A stretch of DNA of 10,424 bases from Candidatus Methylomirabilota bacterium (GCA_003105305.1 PQAQ01000269.1:1-10424); one strand, 5' to 3'; positions 1-5,995 are shown, counted from the stretch's first letter. Notes: generated by a model not told the origin, from the letters alone. Numbers and translations are program-made.

Positions 1-22
1 TGCGCTCGATCCGAATCTTCAT
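1..22 (-). CDS. 5' end of a leftward gene, product unknown (partial)
   Basis: Only seven complete codons are inside the window, reading MKIRIER on the minus strand, so no product can be named. The start at position 22 is chosen because an AGGAG Shine-Dalgarno sequence lies about 9 bases upstream (complement of roughly 31-36). An in-frame ATG at 49 (adding MRKRKENGS) is possible but would place that Shine-Dalgarno sequence inside the gene. A promoter-like pair lies further upstream at 71-100. The gene is divergent from the beta-helix gene at 308. The call rests only on start codon, Shine-Dalgarno and promoter logic. Confidence 0.42.
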
Positions 23-70
23 CGATCCGTTCTCCTTTCGTTTCCGCATACTTGTTCTGCCAGCAGCCGC

Positions 71-100
71 ATGGTAAGCCGCCCTGGAGGAAATGGTCAA
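71..100 (-). promoter_or_regulatory. Putative sigma70-type promoter for the leftward gene at the left edge
   Basis: On the minus strand a TTGACC -35 box (complement of 95-100) is followed after 18 bases by TACCAT (complement of 71-76), 5/6 and 4/6 matches to consensus. Transcription would start near 64, leaving a leader of about 40 bases before the ATG at 22. Sequence match only. Confidence 0.35.
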
Positions 101-169
101 GATCAAATTGGTATCTCCCGTATCGCGATCGCGCCATTTCATCCGACCCGCAGCCGGTCTATCGAAAGG

Positions 170-186
170 TATACATAAGTATATCC
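170..186. promoter_or_regulatory. Short AT-rich inverted repeat, possible operator
   Basis: TATAC and GTATA face each other across an ATAA loop inside a 17-base AT-rich stretch in an otherwise GC-rich divergent intergenic region. It lies about 10 bases before the putative -35 box of the beta-helix gene, so it could be a regulator site, but no known consensus is matched. Confidence 0.2.
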
Positions 187-195
187 AAACGCCTA

Positions 196-225
196 TTGCG
201 CGCCCAACCCAGATGGCGCTATAGT
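196..225 (+). promoter_or_regulatory. Putative promoter of the beta-helix gene
   Basis: TATAGT at 220-225 matches the -10 consensus at 5 of 6 bases. A weak -35 box, TTGCGC at 196-201, lies 18 bases upstream. Transcription would start near 232, giving a leader of about 75 bases before the ATG at 308. The other divergent promoter is at 71-100. Confidence 0.35.
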
Positions 226-307
226 GCCCCATCCAAAACGTCAGGACACGCCACGCGGAAGAGCCACGAGGTCAACCACAATATTTGCAATCAATGGAGG
301 TGACACC

Positions 308-1689
308 ATGAAGAGGGGCGCCCTGTTGCTGCTTGCAACGCTTACAATTGCAGGTCTGTGCGTCGCGTCGGCGGCTGTGGCCGCAACGCTCAATGTCTGT
401 CCATCAGGATGTACGTACGCAACTATTCAGGGTGCGATCAACGCGGCCTCGCCTGGCGATACGGTCGCCGTAGGCCCCGGCACCTATGTTGAAAACGTGG
501 TAATTGACAGGTCGTTGACGCTCCAGGGTGTGCGGAAAGGGCACGGGACGGGGAGGAGGAAGGGTCGGGTCACCGCGCGATTGTCGTTCCGGCCATCTCG
601 AACCCAAACCCATGCACCGGATCGTCTCTCTGCGGTGGTGCTGCGAGCAACATTATCCTCGTTCAGGCCGACAACGTCACGATCAATAGGCTCGTCCTCG
701 ACGGCGACAACCCGGGCCTGACAAGCGGGATCAGCAGGGGCGGCGCCGATCTCGATGCGCGCAACGGCATCATCACGAACCACGCCCTGAATACTCCGTT
801 CAATAACCTGACAGTCTCCAACGTTACGGTAAAGAACATCTACCTGCGGGGAATCTATGCCTCCAGCGGCGGAACGTTCAACTTCCATGACAACACGGTT
901 ATGAACGTCCAGGGTGATTCTTCTTCAATTGGGATATTCAACTTCGAGGGCGCCGGCGTGATGGCGCACAACGAGGTATCGTACGCCAATGACGCCATTT
1001 CGTCGAACTGGTCGACCGGCGTCAAATTTTTAGACAATGAAGTGACGCATTCAGGGAGCGGCGTCCATACGGATAATGCCGGTGCATACGGGGGGACAGC
1101 CGACCTCATTCAGGGGAACGAGATCAAACACTGCATGACGGACGGCTACGGCATCTTTGTGTTTGCGCCGTATATCGCGCCGACCGTGGATGATAACGAG
1201 ATTGAAGGGTGCGCGGTCGGCCTGGCTGCGTTCGGACAGGGCTTACTGATGACGTCACCGGTGACGATCCAGTTCACCGACAATGCGGTCAACGGCAAGC
1301 ATGCGTTAACCAGCGACCCGTCAGGTACCCTTGGCGTGCTCGTGTCAACCGACCTCCTTGGTTGGGGTTCTACGGATGTGTCAGTCTCGTTCACGAAGAA
1401 CGTGATCGAACGCTTCAGCACCGGGGTCTACGTCGAACAGCAGTGTGAGCTGTTCGGCAGCTGGTTCCCCACAGATTGCGCCAGTCCCACTCAAGCCACG
1501 GCCGTATTGCACAACAATATCATCAAAGGCAACAACACCGGCGCGAACGGCTTGATCGGTACGACGGTCGATGCGGAAAACAACTGGTGGGGATGCAAGA
1601 AGGGTCCGAATCAACCAGGCTGTGACACCGCCATCGGCACCGTCGATTTCACCCCGTGGCTGACCAAGCCCCCCAAGCTGGACCACTGA
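308..1689 (+). pseudogene. Secreted right-handed beta-helix repeat protein, split by a frameshift
   Basis: The start at 308 has GGAGG 7 bases upstream. Residues 1-25 form a signal peptide (MKR, a leucine/alanine-rich core, then AVA before the cut), so the product would be exported. The N-terminal part has the CTYATIQGAINAASPGDTV motif and TYVENVVID typical of pectate-lyase-like or NosD-like parallel beta-helices. The reading frame is lost between about 525 and 575 and continues one frame back. That frame is open from 508 to the stop at 1687-1689 and is full of helix-coil features (DNVTINRLVLDGDN, NNLTVSNVTVKNI, FHDNTVMNV) and a closing NNWWGCKKGP motif near 1580. With one base restored the product is about 460 residues. 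Frame 2 past about 560 becomes Arg/Ser-rich and does not look like real protein. The frameshift may be a true mutation or an assembly error in a G-rich tract. The ligand or substrate is unknown; no catalytic residues are assignable. Confidence 0.8.
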
Positions 1690-1724
1690 TCGCGCGGGTC
1701 GCCGCCTCCGCGCTTTCTTTGCAT

Positions 1725-1760
1725 CGCCCCCTCGGACTGCGTGGTCTGAGGGGGCGGTTC
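1725..1760 (+). terminator. Hairpin terminator after the beta-helix gene
   Basis: CGCCCCCTC at 1725-1733 pairs perfectly with GAGGGGGCG at 1748-1756. Pairing continues inward (GGACT with GGTCT, allowing G-U pairs) to a GCGT loop, giving about 14 base pairs. A short T-rich tail (GTTCGCTTT) follows. It lies 36 bases after the stop at 1689 and separates this gene from the mazEF promoter. Confidence 0.65.
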
Positions 1761-1846
1761 GCTTTAGGGTCCGGCAGCGAGACCTGCGGGGGGGCCGCCT
1801 TGGTCCGGATGTCTTGGAGACGATCGATCGGACGGCTATGTGTGGG

Positions 1847-1875
1847 TTGACGGCGTTTCCAATGTGGATTATCTT
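1847..1875 (+). promoter_or_regulatory. Promoter of the mazEF-type operon
   Basis: TTGACG at 1847-1852 (5/6 of the -35 consensus) is separated by exactly 17 bases from TATCTT at 1870-1875 (4/6 of the -10 consensus). Transcription would start near 1882, about 29 bases before the antitoxin ATG. The spacer and -10 box overlap the left arm of a perfect inverted repeat, as expected for an autoregulated toxin-antitoxin operon. Confidence 0.5.
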
Positions 1876-1894
1876 AGTGGCAAGAATCCACATT
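1861..1894. promoter_or_regulatory. Palindromic operator of the mazEF-type operon
   Basis: AATGTGGATT at 1861-1870 is the exact reverse complement of AATCCACATT at 1885-1894, with 14 bases between. The repeat covers the -10 box and the likely transcription start and ends 16 bases before the antitoxin ATG. Ribbon-helix-helix antitoxins, alone or with toxin, are known to repress their operons through such palindromes. Binding here is inferred. Confidence 0.6.
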
Positions 1895-1910
1895 AGGATT
1901 GGAGGTCAAT

Positions 1911-2144
1911 ATGCGGACGATACAAATGACGCTGGATGACAAGCTGATACACACCGTCGACAAGATTGTGAAAGAACTCCACACCACACGATCCGCCTTT
2001 ACTCGTCACGCCCTACAGGAGGCTGTCCAGCGGTTCCACATCAGTCGGCTCGAGGAACAGCACAGGAAAGGATACCACTCGACACCCGTGAAGCCCGGTG
2101 AATTCGACAGATGGGAAGAAGAACACGCCTGGGGGGATGCATGA
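1911..2144 (+). CDS. MazE-type antitoxin, ribbon-helix-helix
   Basis: The product is 77 residues. Residues 1-43 fit a ribbon-helix-helix (CopG/Arc-like) DNA-binding domain: a strand MRTIQMTLDD, then two helices around LIHTVDKIVKEL and TRSAFTRHALQEAVQ. The acidic and aromatic C-terminus (GEFDRWEEEHAW) is the style of tail by which such antitoxins bind and block a MazF/PemK toxin. The ATG at 1911 is preferred over an upstream TTG at 1899 because GGAGG at 1901-1905 sits 5 bases before it and would otherwise be coding. The stop overlaps the toxin start by four bases (ATGA), so the two are probably translationally coupled. Expected role: neutralise the toxin and repress the operon through the palindrome at 1861-1894. 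Confidence 0.82.
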   Translation: MRTIQMTLDDKLIHTVDKIVKELHTTRSAFTRHALQEAVQRFHISRLEEQHRKGYHSTPVKPGEFDRWEEEHAWGDA

Positions 2145-2452
2145 CGAGAGGAGAGATCCGCTGGTATACATTTCAACCCCCTGATAAGAAGCGACCTGTT
2201 CTGATTCTTACCCGCGATTCGATCCTGGACTATCTCGGAGAGGTCACCGTTGCGCCCGTCACCTCCACGATCAGGGACGTCCCCAGCGAGGTCGTCTTAA
2301 CGAAGTCGGATGGCATGCCGATGGAATGTGCCGTCAACTGCGATCATATTCAGACAGTGTCTAAGGGAAAAATCGGCGCGGCCATCACAACATTATCCTC
2401 GGACAAACTCCAGGCAGTCCGGAGGGCGATCCTGTTTGCGTTGAACCTTTGA
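2141..2452 (+). CDS. MazF/PemK-type endoribonuclease toxin
   Basis: The product is 103 residues, normal for this family of ribosome-independent mRNA interferases. Family features are the N-terminal RGEIRWYTF strand, the KKRPVLILTRD motif at residues 16-26 with the conserved Arg18, the VAPVTSTIRDVPSEV segment at about 37-51, and the ECAVNCDHIQTVSKGKIG block that precedes the C-terminal helix. An in-frame ATG at 2111 exists, but the start at 2141 gives the family's usual N-terminus and the ATGA overlap with the antitoxin gene. The frame is intact with no missing core segment, so the toxin is probably active. Its target site cannot be predicted from the sequence. Confidence 0.85.
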   Translation: MTRGEIRWYTFQPPDKKRPVLILTRDSILDYLGEVTVAPVTSTIRDVPSEVVLTKSDGMPMECAVNCDHIQTVSKGKIGAAITTLSSDKLQAVRRAILFALNL

Positions 2453-2468
2453 CCGCTTCTGAGACAGT

Positions 2469-2640
2469 TCAGATAAGCCCTTTCTGCTGGGCGTAAAGGG
2501 TCAGGGGTAACGCGGCCGTTAACGTGAAGTTTTTCATAGCTGTGATGCAGGTGGGTCTTGACCGTCCTTTCGCTGATGGTCAGTCCGACAGCGATCTCCT
2601 TGTTGCCTAGGCCGCGAGCGACCATCCGCACACAGCGCCC
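2469..2640 (-). pseudogene. Remnant: C-terminal HTH of a LuxR/NarL-type response regulator
   Basis: On the minus strand about 57 codons resemble the C-terminus of the intact regulator at 5135-5773. VRMVARGLGNKEIA, TISERTVKTHLHHSYEKL and NGRV parallel VRMVASGQRNKAIA, VISEGTVKSHLHNIYDKL and GNRV. After NGRV a one-base frameshift is needed to recover PLTLYAQQKGLI and its stop (complement of 2469-2471), which matches ALCLYAQQKGLV. The last 27 bases agree with the end of the intact gene at 25 positions. Nothing upstream of about 2640 resembles a receiver domain. The many conservative substitutions suggest an older paralogue that lost its 5' end, not a very recent duplication. Confidence 0.72.
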
Positions 2641-2823
2641 CTGCCTACTGCACCATAAAGCTGGTCGAGCCGCTCCCAAGGGGCGCATGGTTCAACTCGA
2701 CATCGGCCTGCCTGGAACTCTCGCGCCTTCGCTTGACCGCTCCCCAGCCGGCGCCTATACTCGCCTCAGATCTTTTTGGTTTCCTCGTACCATCCCAACA
2801 GGTGGGGGCAAACCGGTCAGCAT
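2641..2823. other. Non-coding stretch with no assignable feature
   Basis: Between the regulator remnant and the end of the ATPase gene I see no convincing gene on either strand. The open frames here lack family resemblance and a ribosome binding site, and I find no clear terminator with a U-tract for the leftward ATPase gene. Confidence 0.4.
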
Positions 2824-3984
2824 CTACGGCTGTTCTACAGCGGAGGAACCATGCAGCCTGGTGATGAGTTCCGGCAGGCCGAGGAACCTGACCGATTGCG
2901 GGCCGCACGTGCGGTGATACGATCGTTCCACATCATGAGCCACCACGTAGTTCTCGCCCAAGGGGTAGTGGCTTCTGAATGCTCGGAGATTCGCTCCATC
3001 CCATTCATCAGCAGCCCATTTGCACTCAACGGCTGCCGGCGCCCGTCCGCGACCACCCACCACCAGATCGATCTCGTGCCCACGCTTGTCGCGCCAGTAG
3101 CGGATCTCGCGGGTCTGTAACCGTGCATGCAGCTCATTGAGCACAAAATGCTCCCATAGCAGCCCAAGGTCTTCTCGACGGAGGGCATGCCAGCCTCGAT
3201 AATAGCAGGCAAATCCAGTATCAAATGCATACACCTTCGGCGCGGAGACGATCTCTGTGGACCGGTGGGAACTGAAGGGACGGATGAGGTGCACGACAAA
3301 GGTGGCCTCCAATACCTTGAGGTAGTTGGCGATCGTAGAGCGACTCACCTCACACGGTCTCGCAAACCGCGTGGCCTCGAAGATGCCCCCGCTCTGGGCC
3401 ATCAAGAGCTCGGCGAACCGTTGAAACGCGTGGCGCCGCTCCAGGCGGAACAGTTCCTGAATGTCTTTGGCCCAAAACGCATCCATCCATTCCTGAAAAT
3501 CCCGCTCGGGAAGAGAGTCCGCGAGAAAGAACGACGGCAGCCCCCCATGCAGCAGCCCATGGGGCAGATCGCGATTGCCGAAATCGTCCATGTCGGCTGC
3601 GATCAAGGGCGTCAACCACAGCTCGGCCTTGCGTCCGGCCAGCGTGTCCCGAAATTTGGCCGACGCCCCCAGTGTCGAAGAGCCGGTTGCCAGGATTCGA
3701 ACGTCCGGGTAGTGGTCAGCCGCAATCTTCAGCAGTTCCGATGGATGCGCCAGCCGGTGAATCTCGTCCAGCACCACCCGACGGCCGCGGAGCTGATCCA
3801 GAAACGCTTCCGGATCGTCCATCATCCGTCGAACGCGCGGCAGTTCGCAGTCGAAATACTCCACCTGCGATAGGCCCTGGCTTAGGCAGGTCTTGCCGGC
3901 CCGCCGTACTCCGGACAGCCAGAGCACGGAGCGCTCCTGCCAACGTCGCTCAATCTGCTTCATCCAAAACCGGCGGTGTACCAT
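2824..3984 (-). CDS. AAA ATPase with C-terminal DUF4143 (PD-(D/E)XK-like) domain
   Basis: With the start at 3984 the product is 386 residues, typical of the AAA_14/DUF4143 family. The N-terminus MVHRRFWMKQIERRW leads into Walker A GVRRAGKT (25-32), Walker B VVLDEIH (70-76) and a sensor-like ATGSS (99-103). A winged-helix-like segment follows around 200-230. The C-terminal domain has the order E278 (WEHF), D306 (EID) and E320-C-K322, the pattern of a PD-(D/E)XK nuclease fold. These proteins are widespread and mostly uncharacterised; some are proposed to act in toxin-antitoxin or defence settings, which fits the flanking mazEF and vapBC. An upstream ATG at 4002 would add six residues; 3984 matches the family's usual start. 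Neither start has a Shine-Dalgarno sequence, and the 3984 start lies inside an inverted repeat. Actual activity is unknown. Confidence 0.85.
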   Translation of the reverse strand: MVHRRFWMKQIERRWQERSVLWLSGVRRAGKTCLSQGLSQVEYFDCELPRVRRMMDDPEAFLDQLRGRRVVLDEIHRLAHPSELLKIAADHYPDVRILATGSSTLGASAKFRDTLAGRKAELWLTPLIAADMDDFGNRDLPHGLLHGGLPSFFLADSLPERDFQEWMDAFWAKDIQELFRLERRHAFQRFAELLMAQSGGIFEATRFARPCEVSRSTIANYLKVLEATFVVHLIRPFSSHRSTEIVSAPKVYAFDTGFACYYRGWHALRREDLGLLWEHFVLNELHARLQTREIRYWRDKRGHEIDLVVGGRGRAPAAVECKWAADEWDGANLRAFRSHYPLGENYVVAHDVERSYHRTCGPQSVRFLGLPELITRLHGSSAVEQP

Positions 3985-4020
3985 ATGTTTGTAGCATAGC
4001 ATATGGTGCCACTATATGGT
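3980..4020. promoter_or_regulatory. Inverted and direct repeats at the start of the DUF4143 ATPase gene
   Basis: ACCATATG at 3980-3987 and CATATGGT at 4000-4007 form a perfect 8-base inverted repeat with a 12-base spacer. A further TATATGGT lies at 4013-4020, so ATATGGT recurs as a direct repeat at a 13-base interval. The array covers both candidate start codons (3984 and 4002). It could be a repressor site controlling the gene, or a promoter with a very short or absent leader. Confidence 0.4.
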
Positions 4021-4140
4021 ATCGCGAAAGCAAATGGGCTAAGCCCAGAAGCGACCTCAGGCAACGTGGCCCTGCCCTGCCGAACCTTACAGCCCCTCAT
4101 CTTCCGGCATCTTGCGTAAGAGCAGCCCTTCTGCACCATA

Positions 4141-4308
4141 GCGCTCGCCGAGGGGCAGAAGACCGGAGTGACGGGGACACCAGGCTTTTTCTTCGGGATG
4201 ACGGACCCAAGCAACGCACACGCCAAGGCGCTGCGGGGGATCAGCGGCGCCCAGCCCTACGCGAGCTTCAAGGCGGCCATCGACTGCCTCCTCTCGTCAC
4301 CGCAATAG
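4141..4308 (+). pseudogene. Remnant: C-terminal part of a DsbA-like thioredoxin-fold protein
   Basis: One frame from about 4141 reads LAEGQKTGVTGTPGFFFG, then MTDPS, then GAQPYASFKAAIDCLL and a stop at 4306-4308. The GVTGTP motif carries the cis-proline of thioredoxin-fold oxidoreductases, and the GAQPYxxFKAAID ending is characteristic of DsbA-family (thioredoxin_4) proteins. The frame has a TAA at 4117-4119 upstream, with no start codon and no CxxC active site. Only the last third of the gene survives. It lies between the divergent ATPase start and the vapC 3' end and may record a deletion that joined foreign DNA to an ancestral gene. Confidence 0.65.
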
Positions 4309-4353
4309 GAAGCCCGTGACACCGGCGAGACCGATGGGCATGAGGCGGTCCGA

Positions 4354-4787
4354 TCAGCCGACGAGCGGATTGCGGACTGTGAGCGCCGGAAAGCGCCCGA
4401 AGTCACGATCAACGGTCCAGAGTTCCTCTACGGCGTGAAGTACGCAGATCGCCGCTACACGGGCATCATGGACCTGCGGCCCGCCGATGTGTCCCGGTAT
4501 GAGCACGGCACGCAGTTGTTGCCAATACCCTTCGGATTCCGGCAGGAGCACCAGGCTGGGCGACTCCAGCCATGTCTCCACCTGATCTATGGCCGCTGTG
4601 AGGGGGGTCGGTGGGGCGTAAATCCGGGGATGGGGACGATGGCGAGAAACTCATGCACGCACGGCCATGGGATTGCCCACGCCGCGTGGCCCTCGGCCAG
4701 TTCCCTGATTTTCCTGAGGGCGCTCTCGTGCCACGGCGAGTCTTCTCTGTGGGCGTACACGAGTAGATTCGTGTCGACCGCAATCAC
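4354..4787 (-). pseudogene. VapC-type PIN-domain toxin, broken by a one-base frameshift
   Basis: Two pieces of one PIN-domain gene lie in adjacent frames. The first (start GTG at 4787) reads VIAVDTNLLVYAHRED and reaches PCVHEFLAIV, then derails into a short tail. The second continues as IYAPPTPLTAAIDQVETWL, then HDARVAAICVLH and TVDRDFGRFPAL to the stop at 4354-4356. Adding one base near 4634/4635 restores EFLAIVTHPRIYAPPTP, a common VapC junction, and a product of 144 residues. All four expected acidic residues are present across the pieces: D5, E46, the D of HDAR and the D of DRDF. GTGA overlap with the vapB stop indicates coupled translation. As written the toxin lacks half its active site. 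The lost base is in a G-run (+ strand), so an assembly error is possible. Confidence 0.8.
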
Positions 4788-5029
4788 CCGCCCCGCCCCT
4801 CGTACGCCATCTCTCTGATTCGCTCCCAGGAAGCATGCGCCACACCGGGCTGGAGTCCTTTCCCCTTAAACGATGCCTTACGAAGCGTAAATGCGCCGGG
4901 CTTTTGGCTTTCGGCGAGGATTCGTCTCAGCCCTTGCTCGACTAGGGCTCGGACAGTGGCACCTTCACGGGACGCCAATTTCCGGACCTCCGCCAGGAGC
5001 GGATTTGGAATCTCTACGGTCGTTTTCAT
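4784..5029 (-). CDS. VapB-type antitoxin
   Basis: The product is 81 residues. MKTTVEIPNPLLAEVRKLASREGATVRALVEQGLRRIL is a ribbon-helix-helix-type N-terminus of the VapB (DUF2191-like) class. The rest (PGAFTLRKASFKGKGLQPG, then SWERIREMAYEGRG) is the toxin-binding tail usual for antitoxins paired with PIN-domain toxins. It overlaps the vapC start by four bases and is intact although vapC is frameshifted. No Shine-Dalgarno sequence precedes the ATG. The -10 box lies so close (5037-5042) that the transcript may begin at or next to the start codon. The likely DNA target is the AT-rich palindrome at 5037-5044. Confidence 0.82.
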   Translation of the reverse strand: MKTTVEIPNPLLAEVRKLASREGATVRALVEQGLRRILAESQKPGAFTLRKASFKGKGLQPGVAHASWERIREMAYEGRGG

Positions 5030-5036
5030 AGTGCTA

Positions 5037-5066
5037 GATATATCGCTATAGGTATCGAGCTGTCAA
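5037..5066 (-). promoter_or_regulatory. Promoter and palindrome of the vapBC operon
   Basis: On the minus strand a perfect TTGACA (complement of 5061-5066) is followed after 18 bases by TATATC (complement of 5037-5042). The 8-base palindrome GATATATC at 5037-5044 covers the -10 box, suggesting repression by VapB. The predicted start point is about 5030, next to the ATG at 5029. Confidence 0.5.
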
Positions 5067-5101
5067 CGTCTGTTCTTGACTGGGCCATCTAGAGAAGTGA
5101 T

Positions 5102-5131
5102 GCGCCGGTTCCGGACCTCCGAGACCGGCGC
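5102..5131 (-). terminator. Hairpin just after the response regulator gene
   Basis: GCGCCGGT at 5102-5109 pairs perfectly with ACCGGCGC at 5124-5131 across a 14-base loop that can form a small inner pairing of its own. It begins three bases after the regulator stop codon (5135). No U-tract follows on the minus strand, so it may end transcription weakly or protect the 3' end. Confidence 0.45.
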
Positions 5132-5134
5132 GGA

Positions 5135-5773
5135 TCAGACAAGCCCTTTCTGCTGGGCATAGAGACACAACGCGACGCGGTTTCCCAGGTCAAGCTTGTC
5201 ATAGATATTGTGCAGGTGGCTCTTGACCGTGCCTTCGCTGATCACCAGCCGATCGGCGATCGCCTTATTGCGCTGACCGGAGGCTACCATCCGCACGATC
5301 TCGATCTCGCGGAGTGTCAGAATTCCGGCGACCTTGCGGTGAGCGGCTTCGCGCTGCAGCAGGGTGTCGAGGACTCGCCCAAAGGAGCGTTTCTCCAACC
5401 ACTGCTCGCCGGCATGAACCTTTCGGACGCACTGTACAAGAAGCGACGGCGCCATCTCTTTCAACACGACACCGCATACGCCAAGACGGATCGCGTTGAT
5501 CGCCTGATCCTCGTTAATGGCTGACGTAAACAGGACGGCACGCGTGGGCAACTTCGCTTTGTTCATCTCTCGGAGCACCGCCAGGCCATCCATCCCGGGC
5601 ATGCAGAGGCCGAGGCTCAACACATCCGGCCGATGCGTTCGAACGGATTCGAGGGCGTCCATACCGGTGGCACAGCACGCCACGACCTCTATGTCCGGTT
5701 CTACACGGAAGAGCTGCATGAGCCCATCCAGAACGATGGGATGCTCATCGGCTAGGACCAGGCTGATGGTCAT
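5135..5773 (-). CDS. NarL/FixJ-type response regulator lacking the phospho-acceptor Asp
   Basis: The product is 212 residues. The start at 5773 (MTISLVLADEHPIVLDG) is chosen over an upstream in-frame ATG at 5824 because GGAGG lies 7 bases before it and the receiver begins right there. The receiver spans about 3-118: acidic pocket D9-E10, the beta-3 loop PDVLSLGLCMPGMDG, T83 in VLFTSA and K105 in VVLKE. The residue at the phosphorylation position is Gly55 (codon GGC, complement of 5609-5611) where family members have Asp. A LuxR-type helix-turn-helix fills about 148-208 (LTLREIEIVRMVASG, then NKAIADRLVISEGTVKSHLHNIYDKL). It should bind DNA, but phosphorylation at the usual site is impossible as written, so control may be by level or by another signal. 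No histidine kinase gene is adjacent. Confidence 0.88.
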   Translation of the reverse strand: MTISLVLADEHPIVLDGLMQLFRVEPDIEVVACCATGMDALESVRTHRPDVLSLGLCMPGMDGLAVLREMNKAKLPTRAVLFTSAINEDQAINAIRLGVCGVVLKEMAPSLLVQCVRKVHAGEQWLEKRSFGRVLDTLLQREAAHRKVAGILTLREIEIVRMVASGQRNKAIADRLVISEGTVKSHLHNIYDKLDLGNRVALCLYAQQKGLV

Positions 5774-5877
5774 GTTCACCCTCCAGAGATCGCAATCGCA
5801 GAACCGATCAACAGGACCCCTCAAGAGACGGAACCAGGGTCCTCGCGCACATTGGGCGACTGAGATCTCTTACAGAA

Positions 5878-5995
5878 TACGCGGTAGCGTGTAGCATATT
5901 TAGATACGATATGTCAATACGCCATTCTGCGTATCTGCATTTACGCTAATCATATCGTCTTATACTGCGAATCACTACGTTACGCTGTCATACGC
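5878..5995. promoter_or_regulatory. Cluster of TACGC motifs in the divergent intergenic region
   Basis: The 347 bases between the response regulator start (5773) and the next gene (6121) contain no gene. Within 118 AT-rich bases TACGC occurs at 5878, 5918, 5942, 5981 and 5991, and its complement GCGTA at 5929. ATACGC at 5917-5922 and GCGTAT at 5929-5934 form a perfect inverted repeat. About 0.2 copies would be expected by chance in random sequence. Seven-base TAC-type half-sites are typical targets of NarL-class regulators, so autoregulation by the neighbouring gene is plausible but inferred. A TTGACA on the minus strand (complement of 5912-5917) could be its -35 box. Confidence 0.4.

Noticed and set aside
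533..545. Programmed -1 frameshift site in the beta-helix gene (CGGAAAGGGCAC)
   Set aside because: It is not an X XXY YYZ heptamer in the required phase and I see no downstream pseudoknot; a lost base is more likely.
649..661. AACATTATCCTCG also occurs at 2390-2402, a possible repeat
   Set aside because: The match is only 13 bases, lies inside two unrelated coding regions and has no flanking similarity; chance is the simpler explanation.
484..888. Open frame on the minus strand opposite the beta-helix gene
   Set aside because: It is the shadow of a GC-rich gene: no ribosome binding site and no recognisable motif, while the plus strand carries clear beta-helix repeats.
2558..2917. Plus-strand open frame covering the regulator remnant
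   Set aside because: It overlaps a recognisable HTH remnant on the minus strand, has no ribosome binding site and looks like no known protein.
3187..3873. Long plus-strand open frame of 228 codons inside the ATPase gene
   Set aside because: The opposite strand has Walker motifs and DUF4143 features in the same stretch; this frame has low-complexity composition and no family match.
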